Origin: an uncultured Actinomyces sp.
Lineage (GTDB): Bacteria > Actinomycetota > Actinomycetes > Actinomycetales > Actinomycetaceae
Direction: 5' to 3'
Assembly (NCBI GenBank): GCA_938041695.1
Contig: CALISI010000008.1
Span: 1 to 14,542, forward strand
DNA length: 14,542 nt
Shown: positions 1-7,535 of the stretch, piece after piece
Numbering within the stretch: position 1 is the stretch's first letter
How the letters are laid out: each line of letters opens with the position of its first letter
Position numbers and translations under genes: made by a program
Notes under the pieces: generated by a model
The model's input: the letters and a program-made list of their open reading frames with translations, nothing else
Databases searched by the model: none
Told to the model about the DNA's origin: nothing

Positions 1-2
1 GG

Positions 3-482
3 TGGATCATCGCCTACGACCTGTGGAACCTCGCCTACGTGTACAACTGCCTGGCGGACCGGGCGTGGTATTCGGGCGTGGCGCTGTTGGCCTCGTGCAC
101 GATCCCGGCACTCATGAAGTTCGGGCGCGGCGCGTGGATCCAGTACCGCGCGTACACGCTCACCCTGTGGTCGGCGGTTGTGCTCACGTTCCCGCACTTC
201 ATGCAGGACTCGATGTTCGCCCACCGCAGCGCGCACAACCCCTGGGCGATGCTCATCCTCTCGGCGGCCGCCCTGGTGGCGAACGCGTGGGTGTTCGCCG
301 CGCACGTGCGCACGATCGTCTCCAAGCGGCGCAACCCGCTCACGCAGGAGGTCCACGCCGACGAGGCCACCTACGCCTCGTGGGTCCGCGACCTCGCCTC
401 CGATGAGGACAAGGAGCTCATCGCCGCGCGCCTGGACACGACGCCAGACAAAGCGGGCTTCACGTCCGCAAGCGAGGGGTAA
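3..482 (+). CDS. C-terminal part of a small multi-pass membrane protein (DUF5692-like), 5' truncated by the window edge
   Basis: An open frame enters from the left edge and ends at TAA 480-482, giving about 159 visible residues. There is no start in the window; the GTG at 39 is only an internal valine codon, because the frame continues upstream as WIIAYDLWNLAYVYNC. Four hydrophobic stretches are visible: WIIAYDLWNLAY, WYSGVALLASCTIPAL, TLTLWSAVVLTFPHF and WAMLILSAAALVANAWVF. A charged cytoplasmic-type tail follows (SKRRNPLTQEV onward, rich in D, E, K and R). The WN...YVYNC and CTIPA features and the size recall DUF5692 integral membrane proteins, a family of unknown function; this rests on memory of the family, not a search. 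The gene converges on the protease at 575, with a strong hairpin between them. No function is assigned. Confidence 0.7.
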   Translation, partial: WIIAYDLWNLAYVYNCLADRAWYSGVALLASCTIPALMKFGRGAWIQYRAYTLTLWSAVVLTFPHFMQDSMFAHRSAHNPWAMLILSAAALVANAWVFAAHVRTIVSKRRNPLTQEVHADEATYASWVRDLASDEDKELIAARLDTTPDKAGFTSASEG

Positions 483-499
483 GTCTCTCTTCAGCACGC

Positions 500-535
500 G
501 AGGGGCCGCGCACGAGACATCGTGCGCGGCCCCTC
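500..535. terminator. Shared hairpin terminator between convergent genes
   Basis: A perfect 16-bp GC-rich stem (500-515 paired with 520-535) encloses the 4-base loop GACA. It sits 18 bases after the stop of the + strand membrane-protein gene and 40 bases after the stop of the minus-strand protease gene. It therefore probably serves both directions. Neither side has a long T run (minus side CGTGCTGAAGAGAG, plus side AGCATCTCAA), so termination would rely mainly on the stem. Confidence 0.75.
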
Positions 536-574
536 AGCATCTCAACCGGGGAAGGATCCCCGGCCTCGTGAGGC

Positions 575-3500
575 TTACTCCTGGAGGCGACCCGACTGAT
601 CGAACACGTAGCGCGTGCCGTCAATCCAGCGCGCCCCGGTCACCATCGCCCCGGAGGACGACAGGTAGTACCAGGATCCGCCGTCCTTCACCCAGCCGAC
701 GCTCATCGCGCCGGAGGGGGCGAAGAAATACCAGGAGGAGCCGACGCGCGCCCAGCCCGTGGCCATCGCGCCGGAGTCAGCCAGGTAGTACCAGGTGGAA
801 CCCTCGCGCATCCAGCCGGTGCGCATCGCACCCGAGGACGCCAGGTAGTACCAGGTGTCGCGCACCTTGGTCCACCCGCTGGCCATCTCGCCGCTGATGG
901 GATCCAGGTAGTACCAGGTCCCATGTACCTTCACCCAGCCCGCAGCCTGGCCGCCGGAGGGACCGTAGTAGAACCAGTGTCCGCCCTCGCTGACCCAGCC
1001 GGTCACCATGTAGCCGCGCGCGTCGAAGCGGTAGATCGCCCCGTCAATGCGCAGCTGCGTCGAGGTCGGGTACGTGCCGTCCTCGTAGCGCCACCACCAG
1101 CCAAACGCGCCGGAGACCCAGCGGCCCGAGCGGGCCTCGTCGGGGCCGACCTGGTCGGGGCTAACCGTGAAGGGAACCTGGAGGGTCGCGTCGTCATCGG
1201 CGCGGGTGTCGTTGTTGCGACCCATGGCCTCGACCGTGACCGTCGCGGCGCCCGCGAAGCGTCCCGTCCCATTCGGGTGGGACACGTCCACGCCGTCGGC
1301 CTGCAGCGTCACCGAGTTACCCTCGAAGGCGCCGTTGCCCGTGCCGGTCGCGACCTCGCGCTCACCGACGAGGAGTCGCGCCGAGGTCACCGGACCGGTC
1401 ACCGTCACACGGATGGACACGCGCCCGGCGACGCTCTCCCCCGCCAGCGGCTGCCACGTGGCGCCATCCGTCGAGTACTCGACGCTGCCGATGACGGGCT
1501 TCGCCTGATCCTTCAGCACGGCGTCCAGGGCGTTGGGCAGGCCAGCACCCCGGTACTCGTGGCCCTCCATGGGCTTCAAGCGGTTCCAGTTCGCCGGATC
1601 GCCCGCCTGCTTCTTCGCCAGGGCGATGATCTGCTCAGCGTTCATCTCCGGGTGGACCTGGCGCAGCGTCGCGATGACAGCGGCCGCCAGGGGCGATGCC
1701 TGCGACGTGCCGTACAGGTTGCCGTAGGCCTTGCCGTACCAGCTCGTCAGCGGAGCGTAGATCTTCGCGCCGGGGGCAGCAAAGTCGATGCTGTTCGCAC
1801 CCCAGTTCGACCAGGACGTCGGCTCGAGCACGCCGGTGGCGGGGTCAGCGCCCTCAGGCAGCTGCAGGGCGGACACTGCGAGCGTGCCGCGCAGCATCGA
1901 CGGCATGTAGACGCCACCCCTCACGTCGCGCTCGAACGCACCCCACGTGTCGCCCGGCGACGAATCGTCGGTGGCAGGCGGGTTATCCAGGTCCGTCGTC
2001 CAGTTGCCGGCAGCCACCACATTGATGACGTCCTTCGAGGTCGCGTAGTCGACCGCGCGCTGCACGGCCTCCAGGCCGGCGGCCTGCTCGGGGTCGTTCG
2101 GCATCCAGTATTTCCACGGGTTGACGTAGTACGAGCCGTTGGTCACGGAAACGCCGTGGTCGGCGGCCCACACGAAGCCGCACGCGATGTACTCGGGGTA
2201 GAAGAAACCACCGTTGCGCGAGGCCACGTTGATCGCGGCGATGCGCAGGGTCGGGTTCACGCCATCCACGCCCACGCCGTCGTGCTTCGCGGCGATCGAG
2301 CCGGCCACGTGCGTGCCGTGGGTCGCGTCGTCCCAGCGCCACGCGTCGGGGTCGCGGTTGGGCACGCCGTTGACGTTGCAGGCCACGGACTTGTCGTAGT
2401 CGACCTGTCCGGCCAGGTCCGGCACGGTGTCATCCACGGACTGGTCCATGATGCCCACCGTCACGGGGGCGCGCATGACGTCCACGTCCTGCGCCTCGAG
2501 GGCGTGCAGGGCCTGGAGGTGCCATCCGTTGCCCGTCTGTGGGTCCGGGGTCAGGGTCGCATCCTGATCGCTCTGAGCTCCCTGAGCCCCCTGCGCTCCC
2601 TCGGAGCGGGGTGCGGCCGCGAGCACAGCGTCCGCCGCAACTCGGGTCTCGTAGGGAACAGGGACCACGGCCTCGTTGCCGCCGACGGGTGCCTGGCGGG
2701 TCGGGCCAATCGAGTCGTAGCTGATGCCTTCCTTCACGAGCGCGGCGCCCAGGTCGGGCGAGAAGGTGGGCGAGGCCGCCTGCACGAAGAACGTGCCGAA
2801 AGCCGGGTACTGGGACAGGACCAGGCCACCCAGGAACGAGGCCTGGGCCGCGGCGCGCTGGAAGGTGGCGTTATCGGTGCCCTTGGGCAGGTTGACCGCG
2901 TAGTTGGCGGGCAGCTGCTCGGCGGCGCGCGCGGGGGCGGTGATGCCAGCCTTGGCGGGGCCAGCGGGCGCGGGCGTCGTGTCGGGCGCGGGCGTCGGCT
3001 GCGCCGCGGCGTTCGGGTCGCGCGAGACGGTGAAGACGGCCTCGCGGCCCGTGTCGTCGTCGGCCTGGCGGTCGAAGTTGATACCGGTGGCGCTCACCTG
3101 GACGCGCGCGGTCACCGAGTCGGTGCCCTCGGGCAGGAGTGAGGAGAGGTCAACGTTTTCAGCGGACACGCCGACGGCTGAGTCACCGTACTTGCCCGAA
3201 CCATCGCGGTCGACGCTGGTCAGGGAGGCGACATCCATGTGCAGGTGGCTGATCGGCGCGTTGGCCTCGGCGTAGAAGGTGACGGGGCCAGCGGGCAGGG
3301 TCGCGCCATCCAGGTCCTTCCATTCACCCTTGCCGACCCGGTACTGGAGGGTCGTGACGGTGGGCTGGGGCTGGTCGCGACGCATGGTGGTCAGCGCGTT
3401 GATGAAACCGTAGCCGCGGTATTCCTTGCCGTCCTCGGGCTCCTGCAGGCGCGTGTATTCCATGGCGGCCTGCTTGCGCATGAGGTCGGTGATCTGCTTG

Positions 3501-4924
3501 CCCTGGAAGTCGGGGTGGATCGACTTAATGAGCGCGGCAATGCCCGTCAGGTGGGGTGCGGCCATCGAGGTGCCGCTGGTCTTGGCGTAGCCGGATGCGA
3601 AGATCGCCGTGGGCACGGTCGAGTAAATGTCCTCGCCCGGCGCGGTGAAGTCGACGCTCTTTCCGTAGTTGGAGAAGTCGGCGCGCTTGAGGTTCGACCA
3701 TTCGGGCTTGGTCTCGACGTTGGTACGCGTGGCGGCGCTGACCTGGCTGACGCCCTCGACCATGGCGGGGACCTTCACGCCGTCCTTCACAGGGCGGTCC
3801 TTGATCGGGGTGTCGAGGTCGGTCGGTGATCCACTGTCGGTCGTGACGTTGTCGTTGTCCATGCCGTCGTTGCCCGCCGAGGCGATGACGGCCAGACCCT
3901 GACTCTGCACGTAGGCGATGGCGCGTGTCGCTGCCTCGAGGCCTGCGGCCTGCTCGGGGTCGCTGGGGCTCCAGTAGACCCACGGGTCCATCGAGTAGGA
4001 GTTGTTGACGATGTCGACGCCGTGGCTGGCGGCCCACATGAAGCCGCAGGTCACGTACTCGGGGTACATGAGCTGCTCGCTGTTCGCGGCCTTGATGGAC
4101 ACGAGGGTCGAGGTCGGGGCGATGCCGTCGATGCCGATACCATTGTGGTTGGCGGCAATAATGCCCGCGACGTGCGTGCCGTGGAAGTAGTCGTCACGCC
4201 AGGAACCGTAGGCCTGGGAGGCGATGCCGTTGTGCGCGCACGAGACCGACCGTGAGGTGTCGACGCGTCCCACGAGGTCGGGGTGCGTGTCGTCGATACC
4301 CGTGTCGATGACGCCGACGGTGACGGGTGCGTGCGCAATCGGAACGGCGGCAGCATCAGCGGCGCTCATCGCCTGAGCACCCCAGTTGACGATCTCCTCG
4401 GGCGTATCGGCCTCGGTCGCGCTCTCGCCGCGCAGGGAAGCCGGGCCACCCGACTGGGCGCCGGACTGGGCCCCCGACTGGCTTCCGGAGTGCGCGGGGT
4501 CCGCGTCCCCGGACTGTGGTCCAGGCTGTGGGTCGGGAGCGGCCTGACGCTCACCCTCGGGCACGGGGGCGACGCGCGTCGGACCCACCGAATGCACAGA
4601 AATACCAGCCTTCGCCAGGGCTTGGGCCAGGTCCGGCGCGAACGAGGCCGACTCGCTTTGAGCGAAGAACGTTCCGATCTGCGGGTACGAGGCCAGGGCG
4701 ACGCCCCCGGCGGACGCAACCAGCGAGGTCGCGCGCGCGAGATCTTCGGCGCTGGCCTGCGGGCTCAGGTTAATCGCGTAGTTCATCAGGCCGGCGCTCG
4801 CGCGGGCAGGCGCGATGAGGCCGGTGTGGTCGTTGGCCCGGGTGGGTGGGGCGGTCGCTGTGGCCACGCCCATGGACAGGGCGAGGGCAGCGACGAGCCC
4901 GATGCGTGCAACATTGCGGCGCAT
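575..4924 (-). CDS. Secreted cell-wall-binding serine protease with two tandem subtilisin (S8) modules
   Basis: 1449 aa from ATG 4924, chosen because it opens a Sec signal peptide (MRRNVARIGLVAALALSMGV, likely cut near A30) and follows GAGGA. The longer GTG start at 5008 would hide the signal behind 28 charged residues. Module 1: pro-region about 47-120; a Gln/Ser/Gly linker (146-160); S8 domain about 200-515 with D207 (VIDTG), H248 (HGTHVAG), N352 (SAGN) and S453 (GTSMAAP); Ig-like region about 520-635. A Pro/Ala linker follows. Module 2: pro-region about 673-747; S8 domain about 820-1140 with D827 (IMDQS), H869 (HGTHVAG), N974 (AAGN) and S1074 (GTSQASP); second Ig-like region about 1145-1256. 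Residues 1273-1449 are about eight choline-binding-type repeats (GW...WYYL..SGAM). There is no LPXTG or C-terminal membrane anchor, so attachment should be non-covalent. Each catalytic domain keeps a Cys pair (229/293, 849/915). Substrate unknown. Confidence 0.93.
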   Translation of the reverse strand: MRRNVARIGLVAALALSMGVATATAPPTRANDHTGLIAPARASAGLMNYAINLSPQASAEDLARATSLVASAGGVALASYPQIGTFFAQSESASFAPDLAQALAKAGISVHSVGPTRVAPVPEGERQAAPDPQPGPQSGDADPAHSGSQSGAQSGAQSGGPASLRGESATEADTPEEIVNWGAQAMSAADAAAVPIAHAPVTVGVIDTGIDDTHPDLVGRVDTSRSVSCAHNGIASQAYGSWRDDYFHGTHVAGIIAANHNGIGIDGIAPTSTLVSIKAANSEQLMYPEYVTCGFMWAASHGVDIVNNSYSMDPWVYWSPSDPEQAAGLEAATRAIAYVQSQGLAVIASAGNDGMDNDNVTTDSGSPTDLDTPIKDRPVKDGVKVPAMVEGVSQVSAATRTNVETKPEWSNLKRADFSNYGKSVDFTAPGEDIYSTVPTAIFASGYAKTSGTSMAAPHLTGIAALIKSIHPDFQGKQITDLMRKQAAMEYTRLQEPEDGKEYRGYGFINALTTMRRDQPQPTVTTLQYRVGKGEWKDLDGATLPAGPVTFYAEANAPISHLHMDVASLTSVDRDGSGKYGDSAVGVSAENVDLSSLLPEGTDSVTARVQVSATGINFDRQADDDTGREAVFTVSRDPNAAAQPTPAPDTTPAPAGPAKAGITAPARAAEQLPANYAVNLPKGTDNATFQRAAAQASFLGGLVLSQYPAFGTFFVQAASPTFSPDLGAALVKEGISYDSIGPTRQAPVGGNEAVVPVPYETRVAADAVLAAAPRSEGAQGAQGAQSDQDATLTPDPQTGNGWHLQALHALEAQDVDVMRAPVTVGIMDQSVDDTVPDLAGQVDYDKSVACNVNGVPNRDPDAWRWDDATHGTHVAGSIAAKHDGVGVDGVNPTLRIAAINVASRNGGFFYPEYIACGFVWAADHGVSVTNGSYYVNPWKYWMPNDPEQAAGLEAVQRAVDYATSKDVINVVAAGNWTTDLDNPPATDDSSPGDTWGAFERDVRGGVYMPSMLRGTLAVSALQLPEGADPATGVLEPTSWSNWGANSIDFAAPGAKIYAPLTSWYGKAYGNLYGTSQASPLAAAVIATLRQVHPEMNAEQIIALAKKQAGDPANWNRLKPMEGHEYRGAGLPNALDAVLKDQAKPVIGSVEYSTDGATWQPLAGESVAGRVSIRVTVTGPVTSARLLVGEREVATGTGNGAFEGNSVTLQADGVDVSHPNGTGRFAGAATVTVEAMGRNNDTRADDDATLQVPFTVSPDQVGPDEARSGRWVSGAFGWWWRYEDGTYPTSTQLRIDGAIYRFDARGYMVTGWVSEGGHWFYYGPSGGQAAGWVKVHGTWYYLDPISGEMASGWTKVRDTWYYLASSGAMRTGWMREGSTWYYLADSGAMATGWARVGSSWYFFAPSGAMSVGWVKDGGSWYYLSSSGAMVTGARWIDGTRYVFDQSGRLQE

Positions 4925-4981
4925 GGTTCCTCGACTTTCGGTTGTGGGTCTGGCGAGTACGGCGATGTACTCATCAGAACT

Positions 4982-5010
4982 ATCATGCTTTAGTTTGTCA
5001 CTCGCCACAA
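4982..5010 (-). promoter_or_regulatory. Candidate promoter of the tandem protease gene
   Basis: On the minus strand, TTGTGG (5005-5010) is followed after 17 bases by CATGAT (4982-4987), about 58 bases before the ATG. Each hexamer matches its sigma-70 consensus at 4 of 6 positions. Support comes from the paralogous gene, which has TTGTTG-17-GATGAT with the same CAAACT in the spacer and lies at an equivalent distance from its ATG. Confidence 0.5.
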
Positions 5011-5127
5011 TTTAGCGTCGCTTAACTCCGCCAACACCTCGATAAATGCGAGAATTCCGGGTCAGCACTCTCCCACGCGCACGCGCTCGGGAGCCATGAC
5101 AAAACTGCCCCCGAGCCGCAACAAAGC

Positions 5128-5157
5128 GGGGCCGGGCACCCGCAGATGCCCGGCCCC
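5128..5157 (-). terminator. Terminator of the single-domain protease gene
   Basis: An 11-bp perfect GC stem (5128-5138 with 5147-5157) with an 8-base loop lies 24 bases beyond the stop at 5182. On the minus strand it is followed by GCTTTGTTGCGG, a weak T-rich stretch. The orientation fits the gene upstream of it. Confidence 0.75.
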
Positions 5158-5181
5158 ACCGCGACGATTCACCGCCGCCGG

Positions 5182-7200
5182 TTAGCGCATGCGCCCGTCC
5201 GGCCCGAAGGTGTAGGCCACTCCGTTCACCTGCTGGCTACCGGCGACCATCGCACCCGTCGCGGGATCCAAGTAGTACCAGGAACTGCCCTCATGCAGCC
5301 AGCCGATCGCCATCGCGCCGGAGGGCGTGAGGTAGTACCAGGCGGCCCCATCCTGAACCCAGCCGGTCACCATCGCACCCGACGCTCCCAGGTAGTACCA
5401 CGTGCCATCCACGAACACCCACCCCGTCTCCATCGCACCCGAGGCGGGATCCAGGTAGTACCAGGTGCCGTTCACGTTGGCCCAACCCGATGCCTGCGCG
5501 CCCGAAGCACCGTGGTAGAACCACTGGCCACCCTCACAGGCCCAGCCGGTCACCATGTAGCCGCGCGCGTCGAAACGGTAGGTCGCCCCGTCGATCTGAG
5601 CGCTCGTCGAAGCCGGGTAGCTGCCGTCCTCGTAGCGGTACCACCAGCCGACCGCGTCCTTCACCCACGCGCCAGCCTTGGCCTCGTCAATCTGATCCAC
5701 GCCGGACGTCACCGCATCGAGCGCATCAAGGAAGCCGTAACCGCGATACTCCCGACCGTCGATGGGCGCGTTGAGGCGCCCGTAATTGGCCGCCGCCTGC
5801 TTCTTCATGAGGTCGATGACCTGCGCGCCGGACAGCTCAGGGTGCACCGACTTGATGAGGGCCGCGATGCCCGACACGTGCGGCGTCGCCATAGACGTGC
5901 CGTCGGCGACCGCATAACCGCTCGGATAGAACAGCAGGGGAACCGTGGAGTAAATCTGGTCGCCCGGAGCGGCGAAATCGATCGTGTTGCCATAGTTGGA
6001 GAACTCGGCACGACCGAGGGACAGTCCGGGCTTCACGTTGTACGCCTGACCGACCGCGCTCACCTGCGCAACACCATCAAGCATGGAAGGAACACGGATA
6101 CCGCCATTCACGGCCCTGTTCTTCGTCGGCGTCGGCACGTCGGTCGGAGACCCGTTGTCGACCGTCGGATGATCAATATCGACGCCCTCGTTACCGGCCG
6201 CAGCGATCACGGCCAAACCTTTACCCTGCGCATACTTGATCGATCGGGTGGCCGCCTCGAGGCCCGCCGCCTGCTCTGGATCAGTCGGGCTCCAGTAGAC
6301 CCACGGATCCATCGAGTACGAGTTGTTCACGACATCAACCCCATGGCTCGCAGCCCACATGAACGCACACGTCACATACTCGGGGTAGATGAGACGATTA
6401 TCGTTCGTCGCCTCAATGGCAACAATGCTCGCCTCCGGAGCGATTCCGTCGATACCAATATCGTTGTGATTGGCCGCAATAATACCCGCGACATGCGTGC
6501 CGTGATAGAACTCGTCACGCCACCCGTAAAAATCCTGAGTCGCAACACCATTGACCGAACACTTCACGGAACGCGACGTATCAACGCGCCCCTCCAAATC
6601 CGGATGAGTGTCCTCAACGCCAGAATCAACGACGGCGACGGTCACCGGGGCACGCTTGACGTTCACGGCCTCGGCCTCGCGCGCATGCATAGCGACCGCA
6701 CCCCAGTTGAAAACCTCCTCGTTTGCACCAGCGGGGGCGGCGCTCGCACTCTCCTCACGCATGGAGGTCAGCCCGCCTGCCGCGCCGGACTGCGGGGCCT
6801 CGTCCTTCTTGTCTGTGGGCAGCTCGACGCGCTCGTAGTACAGGACGGGAGCCACGCGGGTGGGTCCAATCGAGTGAATCGCGATGCCTGCCTGCCGCAT
6901 GGCCCCAGCCAGGTCGGGAGCGAACGAGGGCGTGGCGCTCTGCGCGAAAAAAGTCCCAATCTCGGGGTACGAGGCCAGGGCAGCACCGCCCGCTCCGGGG
7001 ACGAGAGCGAGGGCTCGCTGGAGGTCCTCGGGATCGGTGCCCGCGAGGTTGATCGCGTAGTTCATCTCGTCATTGTCGGCGCGAGGCGCAGAGACGAGGC
7101 CGGGCTCCTCGGCTCGCGCGGAGGGAGCGTTCACCGCGGCCACGCCCATGGACAGGGCGAGGGCAGCGACGAGACCGATGCGTGCGGCGATGCGGCGCAT
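5182..7200 (-). CDS. Secreted cell-wall-binding subtilisin-family serine protease (single S8 domain)
   Basis: 672 aa from ATG 7200, preceded by GAGGAAAC. The start is set by the signal peptide MRRIAARIGLVAALALSMGV (likely cut near A30); an upstream in-frame start at 7287 would run through the promoter. Pro-region about 46-120 (MNYAINL to GPTRVAPV). S8 domain about 185-500 with D192 (VVDSG), H233 (HGTHVAG), oxyanion N337 (AAGN) and S436 (GTSMATP), all canonical. A Cys pair (C214, C278) matches the paralogue. The Ig-like region of the neighbour is absent: the S8 domain joins, through a linker of about 20 residues, a repeat tail at 518-672 (about seven WYYL/SGAM units; one contains Cys in GWACEGG). 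No sortase motif is seen. It is closest to module 1 of the downstream protease: both share NNSYSMDPWVYWSP and AAGLEAATR. Expected to act on the cell surface; substrate unknown. Confidence 0.93.
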   Translation of the reverse strand: MRRIAARIGLVAALALSMGVAAVNAPSARAEEPGLVSAPRADNDEMNYAINLAGTDPEDLQRALALVPGAGGAALASYPEIGTFFAQSATPSFAPDLAGAMRQAGIAIHSIGPTRVAPVLYYERVELPTDKKDEAPQSGAAGGLTSMREESASAAPAGANEEVFNWGAVAMHAREAEAVNVKRAPVTVAVVDSGVEDTHPDLEGRVDTSRSVKCSVNGVATQDFYGWRDEFYHGTHVAGIIAANHNDIGIDGIAPEASIVAIEATNDNRLIYPEYVTCAFMWAASHGVDVVNNSYSMDPWVYWSPTDPEQAAGLEAATRSIKYAQGKGLAVIAAAGNEGVDIDHPTVDNGSPTDVPTPTKNRAVNGGIRVPSMLDGVAQVSAVGQAYNVKPGLSLGRAEFSNYGNTIDFAAPGDQIYSTVPLLFYPSGYAVADGTSMATPHVSGIAALIKSVHPELSGAQVIDLMKKQAAANYGRLNAPIDGREYRGYGFLDALDAVTSGVDQIDEAKAGAWVKDAVGWWYRYEDGSYPASTSAQIDGATYRFDARGYMVTGWACEGGQWFYHGASGAQASGWANVNGTWYYLDPASGAMETGWVFVDGTWYYLGASGAMVTGWVQDGAAWYYLTPSGAMAIGWLHEGSSWYYLDPATGAMVAGSQQVNGVAYTFGPDGRMR

Positions 7201-7258
7201 GTTTCCTCGACTTTCGTTTGTCACTGTCAGGATTTCGGCTGCATTGGCAGCTGTGCCC

Positions 7259-7287
7259 ATCATCCTAGAGTTTGCCAGTAACAACAA
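7259..7287 (-). promoter_or_regulatory. Candidate promoter of the single-domain protease gene
   Basis: Minus-strand TTGTTG (7282-7287), a 17-base spacer and GATGAT (7259-7264) lie about 58 bases before the ATG at 7200. The layout, spacer length and spacer word CAAACT agree with the promoter proposed for the paralogous protease. The -35 overlaps the candidate metal box by two bases. Confidence 0.5.
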
Positions 7288-7304
7288 AACCTAGGCTTAC
7301 CTAA
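7286..7304 (-). promoter_or_regulatory. Candidate DtxR/IdeR-type metal-responsive operator
   Basis: The minus strand reads TTAGGTAAGCCTAGGTTTT. Against the general DtxR/IdeR consensus TWAGGTWAGSCTWACCTWA it matches 15 of 19 positions, with the first 13 perfect. It abuts and slightly overlaps the -35 hexamer of the single-domain protease, a position suited to repression by an Fe(II)- or Mn(II)-loaded regulator. The equivalent position of the paralogous gene holds only an 11/19 match (TTAAGCGACGCTAAATTGT), so that gene may have lost or never had the site. This is a consensus match by eye. Confidence 0.5.
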
Positions 7305-7330
7305 GCTCGACTCCTCACTGTGCGACTCCT

Positions 7331-7455
7331 CCCCCAATTTCGCATGCAATTCCCCTGGCCCCAATTTTCGAAACCCCCGAAAAACCGCAGAATACCAACG
7401 ATCCGATTTCAAATCTTGAAATACTCACGTAGGGATTGCATGCGAAATTTGGGGG
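7331..7455. repeat. About 125-bp intergenic element with inverted-repeat ends, copy 1
   Basis: The left end reads CCCCCAATTTCGCATGCAAT and the right end, reverse-complemented, reads CCCCCAAATTTCGCATGCAA, so the ends form a near-perfect inverted repeat of about 23 bp. The two GCATGC cores are at 7342-7347 and 7438-7443, 96 bp apart. The interior is AT-richer than the surroundings and holds short matches (AAAAC, AAT..CAACGATC) to a second copy at 12497-12621, also with 96-bp core spacing. An ungapped hand alignment of the two gives about 75 of 125 identical bases. It lies between lysA and the protease promoter. Could be a non-autonomous mobile element, a structured RNA or a paired protein-binding site. 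Confidence 0.6.
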
Positions 7456-7480
7456 AATGCGGTCCGGAGGGGCACGAAAC

Positions 7481-7535
7481 GGGGAGCACACGAGCGGGAG
7501 CACATGGCACACCGGGAGCACAAAACGGGGAGCAC
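7481..7535. repeat. Array of four GGGAGCAC repeats
   Basis: (G)GGGAGCAC occurs at 7481-7489, 7496-7503, 7514-7521 and 7527-7535, at spacings of 15, 18 and 13 bases. The last copy forms one arm of the lysA terminator. On the lysA (minus) strand the downstream copies read GTGCTCCC and follow the terminator. Role unknown. Confidence 0.6.

Noticed and set aside
923..3142. A 739-codon open frame on the plus strand, opposite the tandem protease
   Set aside because: It is the antisense shadow of a GC-rich gene: Arg/Gly/Val/His-rich low-complexity translation with no domain, while the minus strand encodes clear S8 motifs. The same applies to the long plus-strand frames opposite the second protease, lysA and argS.
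575..4924. The tandem protease as an assembly collapse of two genes
   Set aside because: The two halves differ clearly in sequence, only one signal peptide is present, and the frame is intact through the Pro/Ala linker.
4925..5008. Extended N-terminus of the tandem protease from GTG 5008
   Set aside because: It would place 28 polar residues before the signal peptide and cover the proposed -10. The paralogue supports the internal ATG with the same GAGGA site.
5041..5127. A further copy of the ~125-bp element or 18-bp motif between the two proteases
   Set aside because: Only short resemblances (CTCTCCC, GGGAGCC, CAAAACTG) are present; there is no GCATGC pair and no full motif.
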